From Macrotrachela quadricornifera (Eukaryota; Rotifera; Eurotatoria; Philodinida; Philodinidae): DNA of 64,000 bases. Of the stretch, positions 22,953-34,820 are shown piece by piece. The notes beneath the pieces were generated by a model. That model ran no database searches, was not told the origin of the DNA, and worked only from the letters and a program-made list of their open reading frames with translations. Positions within the stretch are counted from its first letter, which is position 1, and each line of letters opens with the position of its first letter. The translations under genes and the position numbers were made by a program. The stretch lies in the NCBI GenBank assembly GCA_022393335.1, contig JAJEKB010020179.1:76851-140850 (forward strand), given 5' to 3'.

Positions 22953-23267
22953 TCAGAGCTGCGCAAATACAAAGACATTTTGTAAAATCAAAAAAAAAAG
23001 CTTAGAATCGAACTTCGCAAAGTCAAGTTAATTTACTTCATATGAGTTCAAGTTGAATTTACAAAGCTTGGGTTCTAAACTTTTTTTGACCTTAAATAAA
23101 AGTAAACCATTATATGTGACTATCGAATTTGAAATTGTGAGTTGTTTTTGTTGAATATAGCGGTTGCTTTGGAAGCGCGTATTATTGCAATATATTCAAT
23201 TCTAGCTTTTGGGAGGGGTCATATTCTCTCTGGAATACAAGGTCGCTATGTATTTGCGCTGCCCTCG
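22953..23267. mobile_element. Short element with hAT-like inverted ends and an internal hairpin
   Basis: TCAGAGCTGCGCAAATACA at 22953-22971 is inverted, with mismatches, at 23241-23267. Inside, 22988-23033 and 23051-23092 form a second inverted pair around AAGCTT/GTTCTAA blocks. The CAGAG start resembles hAT termini, but I find no 8-bp duplication. Confidence 0.5.
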
Positions 23268-23409
23268 AAATAAACAATAATCTACGTAAAATATAGCATA
23301 AAAATACAAACTGACTCCGTTATTACATAGTAATGATGCAATTCATGATAACAACTTTAATCTCCTTATGTCAATAGAATACATTTTTGTTGAATAGTTT
23401 ATTTTTAAC

Positions 23410-25101
23410 ATGGATATGACAAATATTAAATTAAAAACACATTTTAATTATTTGCCTACTGAAATTATATATCTTATATTTGATTATTTATCTTCTAATG
23501 ATATTATTTATACATTTTTCTTCTTAAATCAACGATTTAATAATATTGTATTAGAAAATCAACATTATTCAGAATTACCAACAAAAAATTTGACAACATG
23601 GGAAAATATTCTATCAATTATTGGTTCACAAATAAAAACTTTAAATATTTCAACAATTTATTTAACATTACCATTATCAATATTTTCAAATTTAAAATCA
23701 ATAATTATTTCATCACCATATGGTTTTCCTGAAGAAGAATTACAATTCATTTTTCAAAATGAACTATTTGAAAATTTACATACATTTAAAATAAAAGAAA
23801 ATAAAATAAATTACGATAAAACATTTAAAAATTATGCAACTAATGATAATAATATTTTCGAAAAAATTTTTAATAAAAAAAATTCATTAAAATTCTTTCA
23901 ATATTCATCAATAATTCCATCATATATAAATCCATTATCAAAACATATTTATTTACATTCATTAACATTAATATTAACTAAATTTGAAGATATATTTTTC
24001 TTAATATCATATACACCAAATTTAGAATATTTAAATATTAAATGTCAAATACCTGATCGATATCAATATTCAATAAAAACGGTTAACATAAAATTAAAAG
24101 AATTTTATTTAACATTTATTGAAAATCGAAATGATTTTCCATTTAATAGTTTTAAACTTCAACAATTCTTAGAATCAATGAATATATTAAAACAATTTCA
24201 TTTATATGTAAATGTATTATATAATAAAACTAAACCTGATGAAATTATAAATCAATTTAAAACTCAATATTGGTTTGATCATAATTGGTTTTTTGGTATA
24301 CATGAAAATTATTTTTATACATTACCATTTCATTTTGATTATTTTTATAAACCACCGAAAAATTTTCATGATATTAAATCAAATAATCCAGAAATTTTAA
24401 AAACTAATTCTCGATTATGGTATTATGTTAAAACAATTTATATAGATCGTTCAAATATCTATGATTTAAATTCTGTACGAGAAATTAAAATAAAAATGCC
24501 AAAATTAACTAAAATTGAATTAGAAAATTTTCATACTTATCTATCGAATAAAATAAACGATTCAAATGAAAAGAAAAGAATTTTATTAAATAGTGTTACA
24601 ACTATTCATTTAATATCCGAAACTAATTATAAAGGTGAAATTAGATCTATGGATATATTACCAAATTTAAAACATTTAATTTTATCTACTTATAAAGTAC
24701 CTTCAATACGTGGACAATTGATTCATATATTAAATAAAACAATTGAACAATTAGATATAAATTCGTATTATCCAATTTATAAATGGATTAACAAGATTGA
24801 TATTATTTTTTCAAATGTTCAATATATACATTATCATTTTTTTTGTACTTCTTCAGGAAAAATTCGAGAGTATGCATCGGATATAGTGAATATGTTGAAT
24901 AATTTTAAAAATTTAAAAACATTAATGGTCTATATTCGAGAAGGAAATGAAGATTATAAGAAAGTAGTTGTTGAGTCAGATTTAAATGAACTTATTCAAT
25001 ATTTAAATAATTGGAAAATGATGGATGATATTTTTAAAAATTATGAAGTAAAATATTTTCAAGCATATTTATTATTTTTAAAAAAACAATTCGATACATA
25101 A
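23410..25101 (+). CDS. F-box protein with leucine-rich body
   Basis: A 563-residue single-exon protein. Residues ~14-50 are an F-box: L-P-T-E-I-I-Y-L-I-F-D-Y-L, then N-Q-R-F-N-N-I. The rest is Leu/Ile/Asn/Lys-rich with irregular L-x-x-L spacing (for example L-P-N-L-K-H-L-I-L near residue 417), as in F-box proteins with a leucine-rich-repeat-like substrate-binding part. By family knowledge it would recruit targets to an SCF ubiquitin ligase through Skp1. Its codons are extremely AT-rich compared with neighbouring genes. A decayed paralogue lies at 17317. A polyadenylation signal follows at 25133. Confidence 0.75.
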   Translation: MDMTNIKLKTHFNYLPTEIIYLIFDYLSSNDIIYTFFFLNQRFNNIVLENQHYSELPTKNLTTWENILSIIGSQIKTLNISTIYLTLPLSIFSNLKSIIISSPYGFPEEELQFIFQNELFENLHTFKIKENKINYDKTFKNYATNDNNIFEKIFNKKNSLKFFQYSSIIPSYINPLSKHIYLHSLTLILTKFEDIFFLISYTPNLEYLNIKCQIPDRYQYSIKTVNIKLKEFYLTFIENRNDFPFNSFKLQQFLESMNILKQFHLYVNVLYNKTKPDEIINQFKTQYWFDHNWFFGIHENYFYTLPFHFDYFYKPPKNFHDIKSNNPEILKTNSRLWYYVKTIYIDRSNIYDLNSVREIKIKMPKLTKIELENFHTYLSNKINDSNEKKRILLNSVTTIHLISETNYKGEIRSMDILPNLKHLILSTYKVPSIRGQLIHILNKTIEQLDINSYYPIYKWINKIDIIFSNVQYIHYHFFCTSSGKIREYASDIVNMLNNFKNLKTLMVYIREGNEDYKKVVVESDLNELIQYLNNWKMMDDIFKNYEVKYFQAYLLFLKKQFDT

Positions 25102-25132
25102 GTTTTTTTGTTTATCATTAGATTTTTATATT

Positions 25133-25138
25133 CAATAA
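25133..25138 (+). terminator. AATAAA polyadenylation signal of the F-box gene
   Basis: AATAAA lies 32 nt after the F-box stop codon, in AT-rich 3' sequence. Confidence 0.6.
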
Positions 25139-25139
25139 A

Positions 25140-26310
25140 AACAAGATTCAATAACTTGTTTTAAAAATTTCTGCTGTAAATAAAAAGCTATTTACTAAAA
25201 ATTTATCTAATCATCCTTTTTTTCATATGTAATAGATATCTTAAAAGAATCAATAAAATACTAAATATAACAAAGGAAAATATTAAATGATTCGTCTTTT
25301 CATGTTTCTCATAAGTTTTTTTTCTTTTCTGAACGAACAAGCATTATTTTGTTGTTTATCAATCGCTTACTATTGTACAGGGTCTTCTTGTATCGAATTG
25401 GTTGCATAAAAAAACCAAAATTTGGTGAAGATATAGGACGTTAATCGAGCAAATAATCGTAAACTTTCATCAAAGTATCATGATGATATCTATTATCTAT
25501 TCTAAGATACAATGTGTTTCACTGTTGTTTTGAATAACCCAAGAACATCATCGACTAGACACCTGGAATTTTCACTAATTGAACAAAAAGATAGAAGTCC
25601 ACTTCTTCTCCAATATTGTGTAAGATCAAATCATTTCTGCAAAATATTGAAAGAAATATATGAAAACAATTTAGCATTCCAATGCAATTTTACTTTTGAA
25701 ATGTGATCTAGATAGAGGTTGTTAGAATCAGAACTGACCAACTTTAAAATGATTATCTAAAACCAATTATAAAGCACATTATATTTTGAAATGAACAATA
25801 TAGAAACATCTGTAGATAAATATATACTTTTTACATAGTTTTGCTTTTAAAATAATCTAACCGCACTTAAGTTTTCTCAAAAATATCAAATGAACAAAAT
25901 TAGAAAATATTTGGATATGAATTACGAACAAAAAATGTTTAATAAAAGCTAACACCTCGACTCTGTCGACCTCCCTTAGCACTATTTTGAAGCAAAGACG
26001 ATTGCATAGTGTATCGAATGATAAATTATGATTGAGAAACTTCGTCAAATTTTGAAAGAAAATCATTATTTTCTAGAAAAGAGGCGTCTTTTAGCAAGTA
26101 AAAATTATTTGAAAATTTTTAAAACGAAATATTGAATGCACATATATTCATTGCTTATCTATTTATTTCCATAGTAATTACAGCAAAATAGAAAAACATC
26201 TTATTTTTTTGTGAGTCGTTGTTTTTGGTTTTCTTTAGGAAACAAAATAAATGTTAGGCGTATTAGAAATGGACAAATTATCACAATTGGAATAAGAATA
26301 TATTAAAAAG
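25140..26310. other. Intergenic, nothing firm
   Basis: A 64-codon plus ORF (25512-25706) has no recognisable domain. The rest is AT-rich. Confidence 0.45.
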
Positions 26311-26316
26311 TATTTT

Positions 26317-28361
26317 TTAAAACCAATGACGTCGTAAAACCGACCACATATGTTTTTCAACATGTGCCCTTTTCAGTTTTTTCATTGTCACTGGACTACG
26401 TCTTGCTAATTCACGATAGAATTCAGGCGAATAATATTGTTGTAAATGAGAAGCAGCTTCTAAAATAATCAACACACCGAATGTCATCATCGAATCATGA
26501 ATATAATGAGCTAATGTCATATTATTTTGTGCATTGGATACTGTACGATCATCATCCAAAAGATTTACATAAGGTGGTGTACTATATAGATATTGGATGA
26601 GATGTGCTGTAGGTGCATCGAGTGTTCGTCCTTCAGCAATCGATTGAGTAAATATTGTTCGATGATTATTCTTCATATCTTCATTTACATCCTATTGTTA
26701 AAAACAGAAACAAATTTTTCATTTTTTTTCGCAAAGCTCAAACCATAGAAAGAAAATGCAGATATCGATTGTATCTTTTGATGTAGGACAATCATGGATT
26801 AAATAGGAATTGACACAAGAAAAATCTATCAAAAGAAAACATAGTATTTTTTTATTACTACCATCTGTAAAGGTAAATTATCGCATCTCTTGTTTTCCTC
26901 TGTTTGCATATAAATAGACGTATGCATGCGCAACTTTTAAATATTCATGGTATCTATCTACTGGTTTTATCATAATAGCAAATGTAGTAAAAAAAATACT
27001 ATATTTTCTTTTAATGCGGTCTTTTCGTGGCAATGCCTAGTTGATCCATGATTGGTGTATATCAAAAGATGCAATCGAATCTGTACTTTCTTTCTATGGA
27101 TCAAGTTTTAAAAAAGGATAAACTTTTTAAGAATAAAACCATTCTAATCAAGTAAAAATGGATGAGCATACTTGAAGATCATCGATTAATTGTAAGCCAA
27201 AGCCTATAAATTCTAAATAGGCCACTTTCGCACGTGTTGTTCGTCCTTCAATGAGAAAGCCAGTTACCATAACTGATGCACCACCTTTTTGAGCGCTGAT
27301 TTCTTCAATATCTGTTATTGTCAGTGTAAAATTATTCCCAGGTGGTGCATGTTGTAATGTTGATTTCATTTGACATTCATGAATAGTTGCTAAACTCATA
27401 TAAACTCCTCTATGCTCACCATTACGTACCCAATCATTTTCAATAAATTTGACCATATCAAATATTTTTCCGACTCGATCAGCAAATGGTTGTAATGATG
27501 ATGGTAATTGTAATTCGTTAATATTCGATTGTTGACCATTAAAATGAGATTTTGAATCATAATTAGAGTCTCCGATAAGTAAGCGTTGATAAAATAAATG
27601 AGCAAAATCTTTTTTTGCCTCTCGTGATACCTCATTACAATCGACTAAATCATCTGTATAAGGATAGAGCATATTATAGCCAAGCATTGAATCAGAAAAA
27701 ACTATAGGTAGTTTTAATTGTACTTGATAAGCAACCATTAACCAAACTAAACGACCTGCTTTGAAAATTTCATCATAATTGATTTTTGAATCGTAGCGTT
27801 CAGCCTTATCAACAAATTCACTTGTAATACGACAGACTGATTGATAAATTTCAAAGAGAGTGCCATCATGTAACGAAGAAATATTTAATGTTTGGTGCCA
27901 TAAACGAGAACCTAAAATAGCCAATATGAAATTTGTTGAAATAAATAGTAAATGATTCATTTTTATCTGAACATTTCTGTGCATTCATACTCATTAATCT
28001 ATGGTCGACAAATTCACATACGTTCTTTAATTTTGATTCTTAATGTATCATATATTCAAAACATTCTTGTTTTCTTACCTTTGGAACTGATTCTCTTTCT
28101 GAGAAATGTTCGCTTGAATAAAATACAATAGACAGCAAAAAGTGAAACTTTTCCCAATCGTACACGTTGTTGTCGAGATGTATATCCCTTGATCCGTTGA
28201 TTATCAATACTAGGCAATTCAGATGGTAGCGAATACCATATTTTAAGTGTACTTTCATAATTTAATTTGAGTCGTTCACGTTTAAACTCTTCATAAGTTT
28301 CGAAATCGAATATAACATTACCATCATCATTTGTATCATTGTTATCATTTTTAGCAGCCAT
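26317..28361 (-). CDS. Isoprenoid-synthase-fold protein, three exons
   Basis: Exons 28361-28079, 27911-27172 and 26691-26317 join in frame to 465 residues. Introns are 27912-28078 (GTAAG...TTTAG) and 26692-27171 (GTATG...ATAG). Two Asp-rich motifs of class I isoprenoid synthases are present. The first, Y-T-D-D-L-V-D, has its Asps at residues 181, 182 and 185. The second, L-I-D-D-L-Q-D, is at 336-342 and is rebuilt only by the second splice. These coordinate Mg-diphosphate in the family (all-alpha fold). The product cannot be predicted; the sequence is not a clear FPP/GGPP or decaprenyl synthase. The first ATG directly follows an AG (TTCGTAG-ATG), so an upstream exon or spliced-leader acceptor is possible. 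Intron 2 is enlarged by an inserted foldback element. Confidence 0.7.
26743..27099. mobile_element. Foldback/MITE inside intron 2 of the isoprenoid-synthase-like gene
   Basis: The left arm 26743-26870 begins CCATAGAAAGAAA and contains TCTTTTGAT. The right arm ~26975-27099 is its inverse over about 120 bp with scattered mismatches. The whole 357-bp unit sits within the 480-nt intron; without it the intron would be about 120 nt, like others here. Confidence 0.75.
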
Positions 28362-28985
28362 CTACGAATAAAAAATAATATATTATAGTAAACCGTTTTT
28401 CTTCGCTTCTTATTGCAATATAATATCGATGTTATTACCTATTTACATTTTGTTTACTCAAAAATGATCATGCACAAATGAACGTAAACTTCTCATCTTA
28501 TATTCTTTCGATCTGCTCATGATAGTTCTTTGAAGAAACAGAAATGAAAATGGGTACTAGCATCCATATCTCATTGTAACAGAGTTTATGATTCAAACAT
28601 TTATCATATAAACTCGATTGAGATTTTCAAATTCTTGCAGATACTAAAAAGAACTACACTGTTAGAAAGAACATAAAAAACTAATTATCGAGTATAAATT
28701 TGAATTTTAGTAATGCTGTAACATAGATGATGCACATTTTTAAAGAGAAGAATAATCCCACCAGAATCTTTTGGTCTAGTGAGGATTGTAGGATACCATC
28801 ATATTTTTTCGAATTTGCAACACTTTACTCAATGAAAAACACTGGTTTATTTTCTAGTCTTGTAAATAAGAAAATCGATTTTCAATAAAACTCCTCGATG
28901 CTTTTAACGCTGACGGTGTTCATGCTAGCAACGACTGATCAAACTCATGTTTTCCAGAAAACACAATGAATCAACATCAATAAGA
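28362..28985. other. Intergenic upstream of the isoprenoid-synthase-like gene
   Basis: AT-rich; presumed promoter region for the minus-strand gene ending at 28361. No clear TATA element or repeat identified. Confidence 0.4.
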
Positions 28986-28988
28986 ATT

Positions 28989-29518
28989 CTCTTTTTCTTT
29001 TTTCAATGCACATGCGTATGTTTATGTCTGTTTACACGTGACGTACATAAATACATGCAACAAAGGCAAAAAAAAAAACTGAAAATATTTGTGATGTTAA
29101 AATAATGATTAAATTATTTGGTCAATAAATAAGTATTGATTTAATTAATTATGTAAAAGAATCAAAAACTAAACGATTGAAATTAAATTTCGATTGTTTA
29201 AAAACATAAACAAATCTCTTTTCAAATCGTTTTAATTCCATCTTATTACTTTTAAGTTTCGTTTTTATACCAATTATAGTCATAATAATTTCAATAAAAG
29301 ATGAGCGGAGATTAGAATCAATGTATTACAATCGTTTAATTTCAGAATAATTAATTAAATCAATATTTATTTATTGATCAATAAGTTTAATCATTATTTT
29401 ACCATTATAACCATTTTCAATTCTTATTTTGCGTCCTTTCTGTATCTGTTATGTACGTCATGTATGATTAGATATATACATATACGCATGTATATGTACG
29501 TTGAAAAATGAAAAAGAG
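28989..29518. mobile_element. 530-bp foldback with ~195-bp arms
   Basis: The left arm starts CTCTTTTTC at 28989 and runs to ~29183; the right arm ~29326-29518 ends GAAAAAGAG. The best-matching inner blocks are AAAATAATGATTAAA and TATTGATTTAATTAATTA. The spacer is about 140 bp. The ORF 29458-29706 reads through the right arm and is an artefact. Confidence 0.75.
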
Positions 29519-30750
29519 AACGAAAGAAAAAATATATCGTCGTAATTCTTATTGAAAAATCTTTTTCTAAAAATTTTTACTAAGGAATTTATTATGCTCT
29601 TTCTAACGATGTAGATCTTATAGCATTTGTAGGAAATTGAAAATTTCAAATATGCTATCTTTTTGCTTATTCTATCATCAATGGTCTCAAGAACGTTTTG
29701 GTACATCTATAATAAGATCATCATTATATGAATGATGAAAAAAGATGATGTGGTGATGCACACTAAACTGAAATGTTTTAGAACTAGATAATGTAGTGAA
29801 TTATTTCTTCATCATTCTCTCACCATCTTATTTTGCGGGTTCTGCTATATTTATATCTATTCGAGATGATTAGATCTCATCATCTCGTGTCCAATAAATG
29901 AGAGAAAAAAGGAAAAAAATTAGTTAAAATTAACATCTTATGAAAAATAAATAAAAAGATGGAAAATAGATTCGAACCATGTGTCCAGAATGTGTTTCTA
30001 TGCTGGCATATTGTTGTAATCGAACGTATTGTACATTACGTGATATAATATGACTAATGCGGCATATTTTTATTTAGTATATGATAATTATTGACAGTCA
30101 TGGATGGATGGTTAAAAAAAAAAGTAAGAAGAAAAAGTGCATAGAAAGAAAAAAAAATATATTCTTCTTTTACGTTATGTGTGTACGTTGACGGATTCTT
30201 ATTCAATCATGACAATTTTTGATGATGAATTGATGAGCATACGAGCCATTTCACATAAGTCACGATCGACAGGACTCATTCAATCATTCTAATATATGTG
30301 ATAGAGATAATAGTTTGATGTTTTTTGAAGCAAGTTAGTTCGAAAAAATATTAAAGTCTTGATTTTTTTACCGATTTTTTACGAAAAGTTTTAAAAAACG
30401 TACCGTCGAATGTGCTCTTAGAAGGATATTATCTTGATAAAAATTTGATAAATTGAATTGAAAATTTCTGTAAATATATTTAGGACGTACCAAAAGTTCG
30501 TATCACGATATTTAAAATTTTATAAAACAGTAAATATTGAATGCTTTATTATGGAAATATATAGTATAGCGTCTTGTCTTTAATAATCTATAGAGAAGCT
30601 CTATCTTAGATTTAGTTCTAACATTCTACTAGATAAAATCTGTCGTAATTTTAGCCAAGATAAGATCCTGGCAAGATAAAACTAGAATACGAAACGATGA
30701 GTATAAGGAAGATCATTATCATGAACTAGTTTATATTTTGCCCGGATTGA
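29519..30750. other. Intergenic; possible weak tRNA-like relic
   Basis: No gene seen. On the minus strand near 29967-29978 GGTTCGAATCT resembles a box B with a 4-of-5 T-stem, but no convincing box A or acceptor stem accompanies it. Confidence 0.35.
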
Positions 30751-30759
30751 TTTTTCTCT

Positions 30760-31190
30760 GTTTTTCTTATTTTATTTATAACAGGTATGAAACAATTACC
30801 AATGTTGTAGTCGTGATCGATAGTCTTGCTTAACTTCCCATCAATCAGTCTGTGTTAAACCCAAGTTTCATCACCAGTAATATCATCACATAATCGCCAT
30901 GTTCCGTTTCTGAATTCATCCAAATTTTGACGACAAATTCTAAATCGTTTTTGTTTTTGTTCGTCAGTGACTTGGTGAGTAATCTGACGTGATGTAATTT
31001 TTCTCATCGTTAGATAATCATGAAGAATTCGTTCTATTGTATCATGAGATATCTTCACTTCTTTCATGCAAAGGTTTCGCTCATTTTCTCTGACCATTGA
31101 GTATGATGGAGCGTTAGGTCCCAATGCTTCTGTAAATTCGTCGAAGTTGATTTTTAAATTTAGTTCCAAAACAGCTTGAATTCTGATATA
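30760..31190 (-). pseudogene. Mariner transposase relic with internal deletion
   Basis: The minus-strand frame begins L-N-L-K-I-N-F-D-E-F (N-terminal helix-turn-helix), reaches G-P-N-A-P-S-Y-S-M-V, then jumps to S-H-D-T-I-E-R-I-L-H (second helix-turn-helix), omitting the W..RF..G...D..R.GRP linker of the family. It continues through R-F-R-I-C-R-Q-N-L to D-D-I-T-G-D-E-T-W-V, which holds the first catalytic Asp. A stop follows at 30852-30857, after which the same frame still reads H-R-L-I-D-G-K. It is more similar to other mariners than to the copy at 10.9-12.8 kb. Dead. Confidence 0.7.
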
Positions 31191-31194
31191 GTAT

Positions 31195-33195
31195 CAATTA
31201 AATTCATCAACGATGTTTAACAGCTTGTTTTAAAGTTGAAATCGAATGCGGTACAAATGAGCTGATAGTAAACGATCTCTCATCTATATATACTTGAAAT
31301 GTAATATTCTAAAACATGACATTATAAAATGTGATGAGAGAGAGTGATCAATAAAAAATGTGGAAAGTTCCAGAATATACTTGAACATTGAGCAAGGATT
31401 GTTTAAATATTAGCATAGTCGTTAAATTATAGGCTTACATCAGTTAAAGAGTTGTTTTTCTACCAATAAAATATCGACTATAGAATAAATCTTCTTTACG
31501 TATTCATCTCTGATTTTCTCTAAAGTTGATTGTGTATGATACACATAGGAAATAGCTTTTTAATATATCAAGGATGGACTAGGACTCCTGATCAGAGATC
31601 CACACAGACGTGGTTTTCTCGGACCTGACTACTTTTTTTGCGTTAATACCATAGTAACAATAATATATATTCAAGTATTAATTTTTAAAAGATTTCCAGT
31701 AAATCAATAAAAGGACTGTAAATAACTTTGATAGACATTTTCCACTGTGAACATTCAAGAAAATAGTGAAAAGGGATGAGTAGACAGAATTGTTTCTTTC
31801 TTGCATATTTATCATAGAATGCAAAAATACGACCTCCAAAAAATCCACTTTAGGAAGTGTATTCTCGTTAACACTAGTGAGCAAAAAAAGGACTCATACT
31901 ACACAATAAGAGGACTTTCACTAAGTAGTGATTAATTTTTAAAAGAATCTCTTAGAAATAGCTTGGATTGTTCATTATAATAAGACCTTTCAATTATTAA
32001 TACATGTACATTATGATTTTTACTCTATATTTAATACGCAATGAAAAATATTTGTATATTTGAAATAAAGAAATAGAAAAACATTAATAGTAAAGAAAAT
32101 AATTATGCTTTTGTTTTAAAATAGTTCAAAAGAATTGATTGGTAGCAATTATGAAGCCTGTATCAAAAGAATATAGTTCAAAATAGATCAGAAGAAAGTA
32201 ATGGCAAATATTGAAAGAAGGGGTTCAATAATCGATGAGACCAAAATATTTTTCCCAAGACATAATATTAATTCTTTTAAACAGATATTTCGTAGAGTGT
32301 GACGAGAAAAAAATCAAAGTCATGTTCAAAAATATGGCTGATTTTATTAGTAATCATTTTTAAAACTGTAGTTAGAGTCTTAATCTCGAAAACGGCTGTG
32401 TGTTTTTCCGCAGAATAGCACTTTGTACAGTCAAGAGAACTAATGGATCGTCTCGATCTATGCTATTTTTTATTTATTTCGAATGTTATATTAATAGAAT
32501 GAATAAACTTTGAGATAAAAATAATATATTTGCTTTCATGTTTCCTATCTCATCATAATGACAGCTGTTTATAATATATGTTTGAAAAGTATGTATTTTA
32601 TTAATTAATTGACTGAGAAAAAGATAATCAGTGAAATTTCTTATTATCGAAAATTCCATTAGCTCCTTTTTCTGTCAAATAAAAGAATGTCGCTCTTTTA
32701 AAATGTATTGCGATTATTAAACATTTGCTGTTATTATCTTCCAGTTGTAGTCTTTTTTTTTAAAAGCATAATCAACAAATTAATGAGAAAAACAAATATT
32801 ATTTACCTCTATGGAGATAAAAATTCGATCATGCAGTGTAATAATTATTCATATATTGTTCACAGGTGAAATATAAAGAGGTAAAGCGAACAGGAAAAAA
32901 CCGAGTTAAATATTACTCATCATAGTTATTCGATTAGGTATAGAAAATACAAAATAATTTTAAATTAGTAATACGATTTGATCACTTGGATATGTATATA
33001 CGAAAATAAATCATACAAGAAGAAGTTTTGATAAATACGTTCTATTCATATGTTTGAGTTGGATTAATATGATATCTTTAGTTACGGTTGAGCAGTTTTT
33101 ATTACTAATTTTTGTATAATAAAGACAAAACCTCGTATATAAATAGAAGTATTACAAGCAATGTTTTCCTTTATTTTACTTATATAATACTGTAT
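31195..33195. other. Intergenic, nothing recognised
   Basis: Two kb of AT-rich DNA. The ORF at 31678-31884 shows no domain. No strong repeat seen by eye. Confidence 0.45.
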
Positions 33196-33200
33196 TAAAT

Positions 33201-33523
33201 ATGTATGGTGGATACGGTGGAAGATATGCTGCAGAATTAGCATCTGATATGTGGATTGAACGAAATATTCCTGGTGGATTAAACAGTGAGTAAACCATAA
33301 TTTACTAGTAGAAGTATTAGAGATTATTTTTTTATTATCATACATAGAATGAAAATTTTTCATGACCTCTCGTTTTTATTTAGGTCCTACAGGTCTAGCA
33401 CTCGATCTTATGATGGGTGGAAATCCAAATCCAACGTATGGTCAACGTTGGTTAGGTTCTTTTGGTGGCTATGAAAGTTTCGGTGGTCCAGGTGGTTATG
33501 GAGGTTTCCGTGGTTATTACTAG
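33201..33523 (+). CDS. Small Gly/Tyr-rich protein, two exons
   Basis: Exon 1 is 33201-33285 and exon 2 is 33384-33523, split by a 98-nt intron with GTGAGT and TTTAG. They join in frame (phase 1) to 74 residues plus TAG. The protein starts M-Y-G-G-Y-G-G-R-Y and ends G-G-P-G-G-Y-G-G-F-R-G-Y-Y, with a more complex middle (W-I-E-R-N-I-P-G-G-L). There is no signal peptide or membrane segment. Gly/Tyr/Phe/Arg tails of this sort occur in RNA-binding and self-associating proteins; the function is unknown. AATAAA lies 54 nt past the stop. Consensus splice sites, frame continuity and the composition match on both sides of the intron support a real gene. Confidence 0.65.
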
Positions 33524-33576
33524 TGACCAAAATGGTAATACATACAATTCAATCAATTCTAACTATTTTTATTAAT

Positions 33577-33582
33577 AATAAA
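33577..33582 (+). terminator. AATAAA signal of the small Gly/Tyr-rich gene
   Basis: AATAAA 54 nt after the TAG stop, with AT-rich flanks. Confidence 0.5.
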
Positions 33583-33589
33583 CTATATT

Positions 33590-34480
33590 AATAAGTAATT
33601 GTCTCTTGATTTTATGTTTATAATAATATAAAATACAGTTTGATGATGTTCGACGATACACATATTGTGTAGATAATATTCTCAATTATATCTACGCACT
33701 GCTCAAAGTTCTTCACCAAACTTTTTCTTATAATTTATAATATGTGATTGATGAAAAAATTCAAAACATTGTTCCAGTGTAATAATGATTATTGGTTGTG
33801 AATATTGAAATACATTTAAACTGTCTTGCTTAATGAATATTATAGGATAGAATAGTTATTTTAAATCTGTTTGATCTAGTATGAAAGTTGGTAGTGCAAT
33901 CGATACAGGATTAATATCTAAAATACGATATAGCTGCTAGTGTTGTTCGTAGAGAGTTAGAAATCCACTATATACTTGAGTAATTACTTAATCCGAGCTC
34001 ATAGACAATAATAAAGAAAATTTTATTTATACATTTATATGATTGGAATTGCGATGTCTCGTACATCTGCCATATAAGCAGAAAAAGAATTTCCATCTAT
34101 CAAGGATGAAGTCACTTCAATTTTTTGCATATTTCGATTTCTTTGACTGTACAATAACTACTGAAGAAATTATTAGAAATGTCTGCCACCAGTGATCTAC
34201 TTACACCAATTTTGAATAACCTAAGTTCTAGTCAACAACAAAAGACCGATAGACTACTACTCACTCACTCTCAAATTATTTCTAGTTAATTTTGTTATCA
34301 TGAAGTGCTGATGTAACACTTTAGTTAGAATTGCATATTCAAAAATTTTTTGCTCTACTTTTCTAAGAATAAACCTATCTGGTAAGTTATTTATAGTGAA
34401 TTTTCAATTATCAAATATAAAGTCAAACTAAAAATCAGAGATCTAGAGAGTGCGTAATGTTGAGATAAATAATATGTATT
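33590..34480. other. Intergenic, nothing recognised
   Basis: AT-rich, no open frame of note. Confidence 0.45.
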
Positions 34481-34489
34481 CTAACACGA

Positions 34490-34605
34490 TTTTCTACCTT
34501 GTTTCTATCAAAATTTATTCAAAAAAAATTCTCATTAGCATTCATTTAACCGTAACATATGCAAACAAAACAATCTGATCAATGAAGATTATGTTAAAAC
34601 ATATT
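34490..34605. repeat. Diverged copy of one arm of the 9965-10484 foldback
   Basis: CCTTGTTTCTATCAAAA, a TCATT-rich middle and ATATGCAAACAAAAC follow the same order as in the right arm at 10350-10460, with many substitutions. No second arm was found nearby. Confidence 0.5.
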
Positions 34606-34820
34606 CGAATCGATAGGTATTTACGTATAAATATTTATGTAATTTCGCAATCCACTGTTACTAAACGATGCAATGTCAATAAAATGACTCATTGAAACAC
34701 TGAATTATATCTTACGCAAATTTTTCTGTTCTTACATAATTTTTCATTATATATACCAAGATTTTTGTTTTCGGAATCGTTAGAATAGAATAGTTTTCAT
34801 TTTGAAATTATAGTCAGAAT

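Noticed and set aside
33082..33363. Minus-strand ORF of 93 codons
   Set aside because: It is antisense to the spliced Gly/Tyr-rich gene and has no recognisable domain.
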